A stretch of DNA of 64,000 nt. It comes from CAWKAO01 sp963847665. GTDB taxonomy: Bacteria > Actinomycetota > Humimicrobiia > Humimicrobiales > Humimicrobiaceae. A program made the translations under genes and the position numbers. Positions 18,890-28,792 of this stretch are shown one piece after another (the stretch's first letter is position 1; each line of letters starts with the position of its first letter). The DNA lies in NCBI GenBank assembly GCA_963847665.1, contig CAWKAO010000002.1:496001-560000 (forward strand). Reading direction: 5' to 3'. The notes beneath the pieces were generated by a model, which was not told the origin of the DNA, searched no databases, and saw only the letters and a list, made by a program, of their open reading frames with translations.

Positions 18890-20174
18890 ATGGAAATTAA
18901 AGGTCCAGCTTCAATAAATGGTGAAATCAACATTCCTGGAGACAAATCTATCTCTCATAGAAGCGCTATCATATCTGCTCTAATAAAAGCTCCTGTTATA
19001 ATAAAGAATTTTCTTTTTAGCAGGGATTGTATAAATACCCTGGAAATCATAGAAAAAATAGGAGTCAGGGTCGAGAAGATCGATGATGTGATCATTATTC
19101 ATGGAAAAGGTATCGATGCATTTGAAGAACCATCCGATATATTATATGTTGGTAATTCAGGCACGACAATAAGATTGATGAGCGGTGTTTTAGCTTCAAC
19201 AGATTTTATGTCTATTCTTTCGGGCGATGTTTCTATCAATAGCAGGCCGATGGAAAGAATAATATCACCTTTAAATCAAATGGGAGCAAAAATATATGGG
19301 AGTCATAATAACACCAGGGCACCACTGGTTATTTTTGGAAATAATCTTAAAGGAAATAGATTTGAACTTAAGATATCAAGTGCCCAGGTCAAATCAGCCC
19401 TACTGTTGGCAGGACTTTCAGCAGAAGGTCCTACAGAGATCATTCAGCCCGGGATTTCAAGGGATCACACAGAAAGAATGCTTGAGTACTTTGGCGCAGA
19501 TATCAAGTATGATGGCAGATACACAAAAATAATACCGGGTCAAAAATTAGATTGTAAAAATATTTTTATTCCAGGAGACATCTCTTCTGCAGCATATTTT
19601 ATTGTTGCGGCACTTATACTGAAAAAATCGGAAATTATTATAAAAGATGTCGGTATAAACCCTACAAGGACATATTTTCTTGAGGTCCTAAAAGAAATGG
19701 GTGGAGAAATAGACATTTCAAATAAGAGGACAGTTAATAATGAACCGATAGCAGATCTAAAAGTCTCCAGCAGTAAAATGCAAAATGTTGAAATAGATAA
19801 AACAAAAATACCTAATTTAATTGATGAAATACCAATTCTTTCAGTGGCAGCAGCTTTTTCAAAAGGTAAGTTCAAAATATCAGGTGCAGGAGGAGTTAAG
19901 GTTTAAGGAAAGCGACAGGATCAAGGCAATGTGCAGCCAATTCCAGAAATTGGGTATAGATATAAGTGAAAAGAAGGATGGGATAGAATTAACGGGGGAT
20001 TTAGATAATAAAATATATCCAGGGACTGTCAGCAGCCTCAATGACCACAGGATCGCCATGTCTCTTGCGGTACTTGCACTGCGCGGTACAGGAAAAGTAA
20101 AAATATTGGACTCCGAATGCATCGAGACTTCCTTTCCAGGTTTTAAGTATGAATTAAAAAAATCCTTAGGCTGA
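18890..20174 (+). CDS. aroA: EPSP synthase (3-phosphoshikimate 1-carboxyvinyltransferase), one frameshift
   Basis: Sixth step of the shikimate pathway. The N-terminal part has PGDKSISHRSA and NSGTTIRLM. The C-terminal part has ELRFKESDRI and NDHRIAMS, which bind phosphoenolpyruvate. One extra G at about 19889 (gcaggaggag) breaks the frame; removing it gives SGAEELRFKESD, the expected family sequence. Joined length is about 427 residues, as normal. Because every motif is preserved on both sides, an indel error or a very recent mutation is likelier than decay. Confidence 0.93.
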
Positions 20175-20183
20175 TTAGGATAA

Positions 20184-20886
20184 ATGAAAAAATAAAGACA
20201 ATATTATTGCAATTGATGGTCCAGCAGGCAGCGGAAAAAGTACAATTGCAAAACTTCTTTCAAAAAGACTTGGGTTAAAATATATAGATACAGGTGCGAT
20301 GTATCGCACAGTCACTCTTTTGGCGCTTGAAAATGACCTGGAACCGGATGATGAAGATGCTATACTGGAAGTATTGAAAAGATCAAAAATTGAACTTGAA
20401 AGCAGCCCAAAAGATTCAGATGGATATACAAGGGTGATTTTAAATGGAGAAGAGGTAACTGATAAAATACGCTCCAGACAGGTCGGTTCAGCAGTATCTA
20501 TTGTATCCAGGCTTTCAGGTATAAGAAAATATCTAGTAAAAATGCAGAGGGCACTTGCTACAGAAGGAAAAGCCGTACTTGAAGGAAGAGACACAGGAAG
20601 CGTTGTCTGCCCGGATGCAATATTGAAAATATACCTGACTGCAGATCTTGAAGAAAGAGTAAAAAGAAGGGAAAAACAGAATATTGGAAAAAGCGATCAT
20701 ATAACAGATCAAAAATCAATAAAAAATGAGATACAGAATAGAGACAGGATAGACAGCACAAGAAAAGATAGCCCGCTTATAATTTCAGAAGATGCTATCA
20801 AAATAGATAGTTCAAACACTTCAATAGAAGAGACTTATAAAAAAATAGAGGATCTATATCTTGAAAGAATATGCAATAAAAACTGA
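20184..20886 (+). CDS. cmk: Cytidylate kinase, frameshift at codon 3
   Basis: Phosphorylates CMP/dCMP. The P-loop GPAGSGKST and YIDTGAMYR are intact, as is EGRDTGSVV. The obvious ATG (20184) is followed by six A's (20187-20192) and runs into a stop at codon 4. With five A's the frame reads MKNKDNIIAIDG and continues into the kinase. As written the protein has no good start before 20299, which would delete the P-loop. The gene usually follows aroA in this cluster. Its end overlaps plsC by 26 bases. Confidence 0.92.
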
Positions 20887-21520
20887 ACACTCAAATTCTT
20901 ATAAAATAGTATTTAGATTTATCCAGTTGATACTACGTATAATATTTAAAACATTTTATCGTGTCCAGATATTAGGAAAAGAAAAAATTCCTAAAAAAGG
21001 TGCAGCGATATTATGTTCGAATCATATAAGCTATGTTGACCCTGTAATAATAGCTTCTATTTTCCCAAGATACCTTTATTATATGGCCAAAGTTGAATTA
21101 TTTAAAAATAGTTTTTTGGCTTCCATCGTAACGTTTCTAAACACTTTTCCAGTAAAAAGGGAGTCTTTTGACAGAAAAGCATTAAGATGTACTTTGGATA
21201 TACTGGAGCATAATCAGGTTGTAGGAATATTTCCTGAAGGTACCAGGTCACCAGATGGTATAATAAAAAAAGCTCAGGGTGGAGTAGGGATGATTGCTGT
21301 TATGAGTAAGAGTCCCATAATACCTGTTGGCATTTCAGGTACAAATAAAATAATACAGAAACCACGGAGGAGGATATTTTTCCCAAAAGTCCGAGTCATT
21401 TTTGGAGACGTAATTGAAACTGGTAAAATCATAGAAAAGTTTGGAAGTAAGCTGGCATCTCAAAAAATAATCGAAAAAACAATGGATGAGATAAAAAGAC
21501 TTTATAATATTATAAACTGA
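20861..21520 (+). CDS. plsC: 1-acyl-sn-glycerol-3-phosphate acyltransferase
   Basis: Membrane-associated enzyme that adds the second acyl chain to make phosphatidic acid. The catalytic motif NHISYVD (His-x4-Asp) and the FPEGTRS motif are both present. An amphipathic or hydrophobic N-terminal segment lies at about residues 15-30. Length is 219 residues. It starts at a TTG inside the end of cmk. This cmk-plsC-ispH order is widespread in Gram-positive bacteria. Confidence 0.92.
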   Translation: MKEYAIKTEHSNSYKIVFRFIQLILRIIFKTFYRVQILGKEKIPKKGAAILCSNHISYVDPVIIASIFPRYLYYMAKVELFKNSFLASIVTFLNTFPVKRESFDRKALRCTLDILEHNQVVGIFPEGTRSPDGIIKKAQGGVGMIAVMSKSPIIPVGISGTNKIIQKPRRRIFFPKVRVIFGDVIETGKIIEKFGSKLASQKIIEKTMDEIKRLYNIIN

Positions 21521-21540
21521 TAATTCTTTTTAAGGTCGCT

Positions 21541-22395
21541 GTGAAGGTAGAGATAGCAAAATACTCCGGGTACTGTTTTGGCGTTAAACGTGCGCTTAGG
21601 ATTACTGAAACTGTGCTTGAAAAATATAAAAATAAAAAAATCAATGTTTATTCAATAGGCCAGATAATACATAATGAAGGTGTTATTGATGATCTGAAGA
21701 AAAAGGGCCTTATAATAGTTAAGAATGAATCACAGATAGAACCGGGCAGCGTCTTTATCGTAAGGTCCCACGGAATGTCCCCGGAGTTTATTAAAAGAAT
21801 AAAATCCAAGGGTGTAAAAATAGTGGACACAGCGTGTCCTTTTGTCAAGGGCGCGCAATCAAAAGCAAAGATGCTGTCAAAAAGGGGTTACCATCTCGTC
21901 ATAATCGGGAATAAGAATCATCCGGAAGTAATGAGTGTGATGGAGCATGCAAACATGGAAAACCTTACAGTAATAGAATCTCCGGATGAAATAAAAACTC
22001 TAAAAAATTATGAAAAAATCGGTGTGATAATGCAGACAACGCAGATAAAAGAAAATGCTAAATCTATAATTTCTGGACTCCTCGATAAAGCAAAAGAATT
22101 ACTTGTTGAAAACACTATATGTAATATCACAGAAAACAAACAGAATATAACAAAGGAACTTGCCAAAAAAGTGGATATTATGCTGATAATCGGTGGCAAA
22201 AACAGCGCCAATACGACTCACCTAACTGAAATAGCAAGAAACCATAATCCAAGAACCTACCACGTCACAAATTATACAGAAATAGATAAAAAGTGGTTTA
22301 CAGGGGCCAGACTGGCAGGAATCAGTGGAGGAGCATCCACACCGGAAAAAGATGTAAAAGAGGCTAAAAGTTTTATTGAAAATCTTTCCGGGTAA
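21541..22395 (+). CDS. ispH: 4-hydroxy-3-methylbut-2-enyl diphosphate reductase
   Basis: Last step of the MEP isoprenoid pathway, an iron-sulfur enzyme. The three cluster cysteines are in GYCFGVKRA (residue 12), DTACPF and NTICNIT. Substrate-binding HGMS, GNKNHPE and the catalytic Glu in NITENKQ are present. The start is GTG. ispG lies elsewhere in the window (about 51 kb), so the two terminal MEP enzymes are both here, whereas dxs and dxr are not at their usual loci. Confidence 0.96.
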   Translation: MKVEIAKYSGYCFGVKRALRITETVLEKYKNKKINVYSIGQIIHNEGVIDDLKKKGLIIVKNESQIEPGSVFIVRSHGMSPEFIKRIKSKGVKIVDTACPFVKGAQSKAKMLSKRGYHLVIIGNKNHPEVMSVMEHANMENLTVIESPDEIKTLKNYEKIGVIMQTTQIKENAKSIISGLLDKAKELLVENTICNITENKQNITKELAKKVDIMLIIGGKNSANTTHLTEIARNHNPRTYHVTNYTEIDKKWFTGARLAGISGGASTPEKDVKEAKSFIENLSG

Positions 22396-23497
22396 AAAAA
22401 TGACCAGATTAAAAACCTGTAAAAACAAATGCATATTCTGCTTTATATCCCAGTTGCCAAAAGGCTTGAGACCGTCATTATACATAAAAGATGATGATTT
22501 TGTAGAATCCTATAGCCATGGAAATTTCATAACACTTACAAATATTTCAGTAGACGATTTAAAAAAAATCATAAGATTTAATATACAACCACTAAACATA
22601 TCACTGCACAGTTTTAATGGTGAAGTCAGGGAACTCTTATTTGGGAACAGAAACAATATGATCGCATTAAAATATTTTAAGGAACTTGATATCAATCATA
22701 TTGCAACTAATATACAAATAGTGCTTTGTCCTGGTATAAATGACGGGAAGGATCTTGAAAACACACTTAATATTTTAATAAATAAGTATTCTGCCATAAA
22801 GTCAATAGGTATAGTGCCTGTCGGTATAACAAAATATAATAGATTTGACATATTAAAATCATTCGATCGCGATTCTTCTTTAGAACTGCTTCTTTTTATA
22901 AAAAGCTATAAGGAAAAAAATAAAAATAATCCTGGTTCGTCAAAGATATATATATCTGATGAATTTTACCTTATGGCCGGTAGCGAACTACCTGGTTATG
23001 ACCAATATGGTAAATTTTTTCAGATCCAGAATGGTATTGGCAAAAGTATAGATTTTATTAGAGATGCTAAAAGATATATGAAGATCTACCAAAAAAAGGA
23101 GATCAAAAGAAAAGATAGAATAAATAATAAAAAAATATTAATCATATCATCTGAATATGGAGAAATTGTTATCAAGAAAATATCCAAAATAATGGAAAAT
23201 ACCTGTAGGGACCAATCGAAAATTGAATTATTGACGATAAAGAATAATTTTTTTGGCGGTAATGTAAAAGTAACAGGACTACTTACAGGGATCGATATTA
23301 TTTCTTCACTAAAGAATAAAAATATTCAACTATATGATAATGTCTTAATACCAAAAATCATTTTTAATATTGACGGTCTGACACTTGATGGCTATAGAAT
23401 TGAAGATATTAAAAGAATAAGTGATAATATCAATATCATTGAAGATAATGGAGTTTCTTTTGTAAAAGCTATTATAAATTTTAGAGCTGAATTATAA
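22376..23497 (+). CDS. DUF512 radical-SAM-like protein without its PDZ domain
   Basis: Member of the DUF512 family of putative iron-sulfur oxidoreductases. CKNKCIFC is a CX3CX2C cluster motif near residue 15 and is followed by QLPKGLR, GNFITLTN and the GIVPVGITKYNR junction to the C-terminal DUF512 domain. Known members are about 430 residues long and start with a PDZ domain of about 80 residues. Here the frame starts almost at the first cysteine (TTG at 22376, or ATG at 22400), directly after ispH, so the PDZ part is absent. The function is unknown. It lies between ispH and der. Confidence 0.85.
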   Translation: MKIFPGKKMTRLKTCKNKCIFCFISQLPKGLRPSLYIKDDDFVESYSHGNFITLTNISVDDLKKIIRFNIQPLNISLHSFNGEVRELLFGNRNNMIALKYFKELDINHIATNIQIVLCPGINDGKDLENTLNILINKYSAIKSIGIVPVGITKYNRFDILKSFDRDSSLELLLFIKSYKEKNKNNPGSSKIYISDEFYLMAGSELPGYDQYGKFFQIQNGIGKSIDFIRDAKRYMKIYQKKEIKRKDRINNKKILIISSEYGEIVIKKISKIMENTCRDQSKIELLTIKNNFFGGNVKVTGLLTGIDIISSLKNKNIQLYDNVLIPKIIFNIDGLTLDGYRIEDIKRISDNINIIEDNGVSFVKAIINFRAEL

Positions 23498-23526
23498 TAT
23501 TTTTATAACTTCTGAGGTATAAGAAT

Positions 23527-24867
23527 TTGAACAGTAGATTAAAAAAAATACCGCGAGTTGCAATAATAGGCAGGCCCAATGTCGGCAAATCCACACTTAT
23601 CAACAGACTTTGCGGTCATACTGAAGCTATCGTACACAGCGAATCCATGATAACAAGAGACAGGAAATATTATGGTACAGAATGGGACGGTATTGAATTT
23701 TATGTACTTGATACAGGCGGGGTGGACCTTAGATCAGACCAGAGACTTGGCAACCAGATACTTAATCAGACTTTAAAGGCAATTGAAGAGTCCGATATTA
23801 TAGTATTTCTTGTAGATATAAGGACCCATATAACAGCGCTTGATGAAGAAATAGCGGACATCTTGAGAAAATCCAAAAAACCAATAATATTCACCGGCAA
23901 TAAATGGGATGATATAAAAGGTGACTATTTTACAGAAGATTACTTAGAATTTGGATTTGGTTATCCTATTAAGATATCATCTATCCACGGGATCAATATC
24001 AATGAATTGCTGGATGGAATAATAGACCAGGTAAATGTCTTAAACCAGAAGAAAAATACAGTTAAAAATACTCATGTAGAAGAGCAGCCTGCAATCCCAA
24101 GCATATCAATACTTGGCAGGCCAAATGTCGGCAAATCCACCCTGTTCAATACTTTGATCAAAGAAGAAAGGGTAATCGTCGATGACATAGAGGGTACTAC
24201 AAGAGACAGTATCGACAGTATTATAAAAACAGGAAATAAGGTTTACAGATTTATTGATACAGCAGGACTAAAAAAGAATAAGCTGAGAGAAGAAGATCTT
24301 GAGTTTTACAGCAGACTAAGAACCCTTAGGACTATTGAAAAATCTGATATCTGTCTGGTCCTTATTGATTCCACAAAAGAAATAACCAGCCAGGACCAGA
24401 AAATAGTTGAGACCTGTTTTGAAAAAGGAGTCAGTGTTTGTATAGTTTTTACCAAGATAGACCTATTGGATAAAGAAGAGATAGCCCACATTGTAGATAC
24501 ATTTGACCATAAGCTTGAATATCTTGATTTTGTACCATTCCTGAAAATAAGTGCAATAAGAAAAAAGGGGATAGGCGAGATCTTTAAAATGATAGAACAT
24601 CTTCTGTCTGAAAGGGAAAAGAAGATACAGGACAGAGTTTTGATCGAGTACTTCAAGGACCTGGAAAATTCAAGCGCAGTATACTGGAAAGGTAAAAAAT
24701 TCAAGATTAAATTTATTAAACAAGTCAGGACATCACCTCCAACATTTTTTGTTTTCTCGAATATGGACATCAAAAAGAAAACAAATATAAAAAATTATAT
24801 TGAAAATAATATACGAAGCCAGCATGGGTTTACGGGAGCTCCTATAATCTTTAAATTTAAATCTTGA
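23527..24867 (+). CDS. der: Ribosome biogenesis GTPase Der (EngA)
   Basis: Double GTPase needed for 50S assembly. Two P-loops, GRPNVGKSTLINRL (about residue 15) and GRPNVGKSTLFNTL (about residue 198), each have their own G2-G5 motifs (DTGGV, NKWD; DTAGL, TKID). A C-terminal KH-like domain follows. Length is 446 residues, start TTG. In many genomes plsY stands between der and gpsA; here der overlaps or abuts gpsA directly. Confidence 0.96.
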   Translation: MNSRLKKIPRVAIIGRPNVGKSTLINRLCGHTEAIVHSESMITRDRKYYGTEWDGIEFYVLDTGGVDLRSDQRLGNQILNQTLKAIEESDIIVFLVDIRTHITALDEEIADILRKSKKPIIFTGNKWDDIKGDYFTEDYLEFGFGYPIKISSIHGININELLDGIIDQVNVLNQKKNTVKNTHVEEQPAIPSISILGRPNVGKSTLFNTLIKEERVIVDDIEGTTRDSIDSIIKTGNKVYRFIDTAGLKKNKLREEDLEFYSRLRTLRTIEKSDICLVLIDSTKEITSQDQKIVETCFEKGVSVCIVFTKIDLLDKEEIAHIVDTFDHKLEYLDFVPFLKISAIRKKGIGEIFKMIEHLLSEREKKIQDRVLIEYFKDLENSSAVYWKGKKFKIKFIKQVRTSPPTFFVFSNMDIKKKTNIKNYIENNIRSQHGFTGAPIIFKFKS

Positions 24868-24887
24868 AGGAAGGAATATTTGGAAAT

Positions 24888-25907
24888 ATGACAAGAGTCG
24901 CAATTATCGGAGCAGGTACCTGGGGTACTACTCTTGCAATAATGCTTGCAGAAAAAACCTGTGACATCAATCTCTGGGCAAGAAGTAGAGAAGTATATAA
25001 TGATATAAAGGAAAACAGGACTAATAAAAAATATACATCTGGGCATAAGATCCCTGACAATTTAACTGTTTTTTTAGGGGATGATATTGCTGAAATACTT
25101 AAAGATATTGATGTTGTCCTCTTTGCGGTACCGTCACATGTATTAAGAGGAATTGTAACTTTTTTTTACCAGAGTCTTTCAGAAAATTCAGGCAGTATCA
25201 GAGCAGTTGTAAACGCTGCTAAGGGACTTGAGATCGGATCAAATTTGAGGCTCTCTGAAGTGCTTAAAGAAACTTTACCTGAAAAACTTCAAGATAAAAT
25301 CGCTGTACTTTCTGGCCCTAATATTGCAAACGAAATATTAAATAGATTACCAGGTGTTTCAGTGGTGTCTTCCTCTAATGAAGATATACTTGATTATCTT
25401 CAGCCTATTTTTTCAACACAATATTTCCGGATATATACAAATACTGATACTGCAGGCGTGGAAGTGGGCGCAGCTGTAAAAAATGTTATTGCAATTGCAG
25501 CGGGCATTTCAGATGGGCTCGGGTATGGTTCAAATACTAAAGCATCACTTATAACCAGGGGGCTATTCGAGCTTTCCAAGGTAGGAAAGATCTATGGTGC
25601 AAATCCAAATACTTTTGCAGGTGTTGCTGGAATGGGCGATATGATAACAACCTGTATAAGCAGTCACAGCAGAAACAGGTTTGTAGGGCAACAGCTTGCG
25701 GTTGGAGAAAATATAGATACAATAAAAAGAAATCTGCAGATGGTAGCCGAAGGGATCAATACTGTAAAAGCATTATATGATATCGCAAAAAATACTAAAC
25801 TGGACCTTCCTATAACTGAAGCTGTCTATAAGATAATTTACTGTAATGCAGATCCTAAGGAATCTGTACGAGGTCTGATGTCAAGAAAGTTTAAATCAGA
25901 GGTTTAA
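24888..25907 (+). CDS. gpsA: Glycerol-3-phosphate dehydrogenase [NAD(P)+]
   Basis: Makes sn-glycerol-3-phosphate for phospholipids. N-terminal NAD motif GAGTWGTTLA. VNAAKGLE, LSGPN and the catalytic Lys in GAAVKNVIAIAAG are present. I prefer the ATG at 24888, where the family N-terminus MTRVAIIG begins, over an in-frame TTG at 24864. Length is 339 residues. Together with plsC it supplies phosphatidic acid, which fits its place in this cluster. Confidence 0.94.
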   Translation: MTRVAIIGAGTWGTTLAIMLAEKTCDINLWARSREVYNDIKENRTNKKYTSGHKIPDNLTVFLGDDIAEILKDIDVVLFAVPSHVLRGIVTFFYQSLSENSGSIRAVVNAAKGLEIGSNLRLSEVLKETLPEKLQDKIAVLSGPNIANEILNRLPGVSVVSSSNEDILDYLQPIFSTQYFRIYTNTDTAGVEVGAAVKNVIAIAAGISDGLGYGSNTKASLITRGLFELSKVGKIYGANPNTFAGVAGMGDMITTCISSHSRNRFVGQQLAVGENIDTIKRNLQMVAEGINTVKALYDIAKNTKLDLPITEAVYKIIYCNADPKESVRGLMSRKFKSEV

Positions 25908-25955
25908 TGTCTTGTCTTTACTAAAATCTTATATTATTTTAAAATTAAAAAATAT

Positions 25956-26034
25956 CGGGATGTGGCGCAGTCCGGTTTAGCGCACCAGTATGGGGTACTG
26001 GGGGTCGGAGGTTCGAATCCTCTCATCCCGACCA
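25956..26034 (+). tRNA. tRNA-Pro (anticodon GGG)
   Basis: A full cloverleaf can be folded. The acceptor stem CGGGATG pairs with CATCCCG and the anticodon stem CCAGT with ACTGG, around loop ATGGGGT giving anticodon GGG (reads CCC/CCU). The T-arm carries GGTTCGAATCC. The 3' CCA is encoded. It stands alone between gpsA and the hexomutase gene. Confidence 0.96.
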
Positions 26035-26123
26035 TTTTGATTATTTTATTAGATCCATGATCTCAAATACTTTTTTAATAAGTTTAATATTTTTAGATAT
26101 ATAACTTTTAATGAGAGGCTAGT

Positions 26124-27584
26124 TTGGGAAAAATAAAATTTGGTACTGATGGATGGCGGGCTGTTATAGCAGAAGATTTTACTTTTGCTAACCTGGGTAT
26201 TGTCGTTGAAGCAGTAACTAAGTATCTTAAAAATGAAGATCTTTCAAAAAAAGGAATTTTTATAGGTTATGATAATAGATTCCTGTCTGAAGATTTTGCT
26301 GCTTTTTCTGCAAAAATAATCGCAAAAAACAGCATGAATGCTTTTATTCCAGAAATGTCAGTCCCTACACCTGTTACAGCATTTATGGTAATAAATATGA
26401 AACTTGATGGAGCTATCATGATAACGGCAAGTCATAATCCTGCAAGATATAATGGAATCAAGTTTATTCCTTCTTACGGGGGGCCGGCTGAAGATTTTAT
26501 TACAAAAGCTATTGAAAAGATAATAAAAGACAATAAAACCAATACAGATCTATCTGTAAGTTTACTTGATAAAATACTACTACCAGATAAAAAAACCAAT
26601 ATAAAGACCATATCTGATTTTTCAGAATATAGAAGAAAAATTATAAATATTATAGATGAAAAAATAATTAAAAAAATAAGACCAACAGTAGCTATAGATA
26701 CAATGTTCGGAGCAGGAAGCAGCTTATTTCCTGATATATTGAACGGATATTTCAAACTGGGTGGCAGGGTATTCAATGATTCAAGGGATTGCCTTTTTGG
26801 TGGCATGCTCCCGGACCCTTCACTTAAAAATCTTAAAATTCTTAAAGAAGAAGTATTGAAGAACGATCTTGATATGGGCTTGGCACTTGATGGAGATGCA
26901 GACAGATTTGGTATTATAGATGGAAGAGGGGAGTATATAAACCCTAATAATGCGATCTCTATAATTTTATTTTATATGCTTGAAACTAAAGACTTCGACT
27001 CTGAAGATATAGCTGTAAGGACAGTAGCTACTACTCATCTTATAGATGACATATGTGAAGATAAAAATATTGGATTACCTGGAGACTCCTGTTGGATTTA
27101 AATTTATTTCAAAAGCTATGAGAAAAGGTAACGTACTTATTGGCGGTGAAGAAAGTGGGGGTTTGAGCCTAAAGGGACATATCCCTGAAAAAGATGGTCT
27201 GTTGGCATGCCTGAAAATGCTTGAAATACAATCCTATCTTAAAATGAAATATGGAAAAACTTTCTATTTATCTGATTATCTTAAAAATATAATCTTTAAA
27301 AAATATGGGAATTTCTACAATACAAGGCTTGATATTGAAGTCCCTCTAGGAAAAAAAATCTAAAATAATCGATTTTTTTCTTTCACAGAAAGGCAAAGAA
27401 CTGGAAGGGAGTAAAAATAAATAAAATAATTGATATTGATGGTGCAAAACTCATCTTTGAAAATAAAAGCTGGTTATTAGTAAGACCCTCTGGCACAGAA
27501 CCTCTGATAAGATGTTATATAGAATCAAGAGATGAAAAATATTTTCAAATAATTAAAAAATTTATCATTGAAAATATTAAATAG
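26124..27584 (+). pseudogene. Phosphoglucomutase/phosphomannomutase-type phosphohexomutase with three frameshifts
   Basis: Alpha-D-phosphohexomutase. The start (FGTDGWR), the phosphoserine loop TASHNPARYNG (about residue 100), the metal loop DGDADRFG, the sugar loop GGEESGG and the phosphate loop RPSGTEP are all present but spread over four frame segments. Breaks: about 27078-27083 (between IGLP and ETPVGF; phase +1, though a 5-base loss fits the family better), 27351-27358 (eight A's, one too many) and 27407-27409 (GGG, one too many). Each motif is intact, so a working gene with sequence errors, or a very young pseudogene, is possible. The start is TTG. Confidence 0.85.
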
Positions 27585-27650
27585 ACTCCTATATTTTTTG
27601 ATATATAATTATAATAATAAGGTCTTTAAAAAACAGATGATCAAATAAAA

Positions 27651-28058
27651 ATGAATACAGAAAATCAGGATCAACAAAACAGATTCTATACAGGAACAGC
27701 AGGTCGAACTTATAAGGGAACTGCCTCCTGAAATAATTGAAAAATTAAAACTTATCCCAAAAAATAAAGTAGGACTTATAGTCATCAAGGGCCCTATAAT
27801 CGGTGAAAAATTTTTTATTAATAAAACCTGTTTTTTCAATTGGCAGGACACCTGATTCAGATATATTTCTTGATGATATCACAGTATCAAGGCAACATGC
27901 AGTTATAGAGATCAGCGGAAGAACAATTTCTCATTAAAGATATGGAAAGCTTAAACGGCACATATTTAAACGGAAAGATAATAGAATTTTCAAAACTCAC
28001 TAACAATGACAGGATACAGATAGGAAAATACTTGTTTTTATTTTTTTCATCCTATTAA
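27651..28058 (+). pseudogene. FHA-domain protein (GarA-like), three or more frameshifts
   Basis: Once frames are joined, the region encodes a single FHA phosphothreonine-binding domain: IGRTPDSDIFLDD, then SRQHAVIE and, further on, SLNGTYLNG and RIQIGKY, the classic Gly-Arg/Ser-x-x-His/Asn-Gly pattern. The N-terminal stretch contains QEQQVELIRELPPEI and no obvious phosphothreonine ETTSVF motif like that of mycobacterial GarA. Breaks: one unplaced between 27651 and 27691, one at 27823-27826 (AAAA, one too many) and one at 27917-27918 (GG, one too many). All are phase +1. A MerR gene follows, matching the actinobacterial garA-merR pair. Confidence 0.78.
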
Positions 28059-28069
28059 ATTTTTATATT

Positions 28070-28792
28070 ATGGTTGATAACAAAAAATCCTTTCTGACAA
28101 TCGGCGAACTCGTAAAGAAATTTAAAAAATATTATCCGGACCTTACCAGTAGTAAATTAAGGTTTCTCGAATCAAAAGGACTTATATCACCAAGAAGAGC
28201 TGATAATAAATACAGGGTATTTTTTAAAAATGATGTAAGAAAAATAAATCTTATTCTCAGGATGCAAAAAGACTATTTTTTACCTCTTGAAGTCATTAAA
28301 GAAAAACTCGACATCATAAACGTTGAAAATGTAAAAATCAATAATGATAAGGGAGTACTTAAAGAATTGCAAACAAATCTTGATAATACGGATAAAAACC
28401 TGAAAATCAAAAAGATCACATTGAGTGAAGCATCTTCTAAATATCATTTACCCATGGATTACTTAAATGAGCTTAAAGAAGAGAATATCATAGATTTTAT
28501 TGAAGAAGACGGGAAACAATTTGTTGAAGGCCCTGATCTAGAAATATTAAGGATAATCAGTGACCTTACTAAATATGGTATACAGCCAAAACATTTAAAG
28601 ATCTTTGAAAATACAAGTTACAGGCTTTCTTCATTTCTGCAGCAGATAGTGTATCCACTGGTCATGTCTAAAAACAAAGACTCATATAAAAGAGCTGCAA
28701 GAATATTATATAAGCTTGAAGATGATTTTCTTGAGCTTCTCAAAACATTATTCAAGAAAGAAAATAAAAAATTTCTGGATAGCCATAAATGA
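28070..28792 (+). CDS. MerR-family transcriptional regulator
   Basis: A 240-residue regulator with an N-terminal MerR winged helix (LTIGELVKKF, then LRFLESKGLISPRRADNKYRVF) and a second segment around TLSEASSKYHLPMDYL that resembles another HTH. The architecture and the position after an FHA gene resemble the Rv1828-type MerR regulators of mycobacteria, whose ligand is unknown. Its stop overlaps the next gene by 4 bases. Confidence 0.85.
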   Translation: MVDNKKSFLTIGELVKKFKKYYPDLTSSKLRFLESKGLISPRRADNKYRVFFKNDVRKINLILRMQKDYFLPLEVIKEKLDIINVENVKINNDKGVLKELQTNLDNTDKNLKIKKITLSEASSKYHLPMDYLNELKEENIIDFIEEDGKQFVEGPDLEILRIISDLTKYGIQPKHLKIFENTSYRLSSFLQQIVYPLVMSKNKDSYKRAARILYKLEDDFLELLKTLFKKENKKFLDSHK

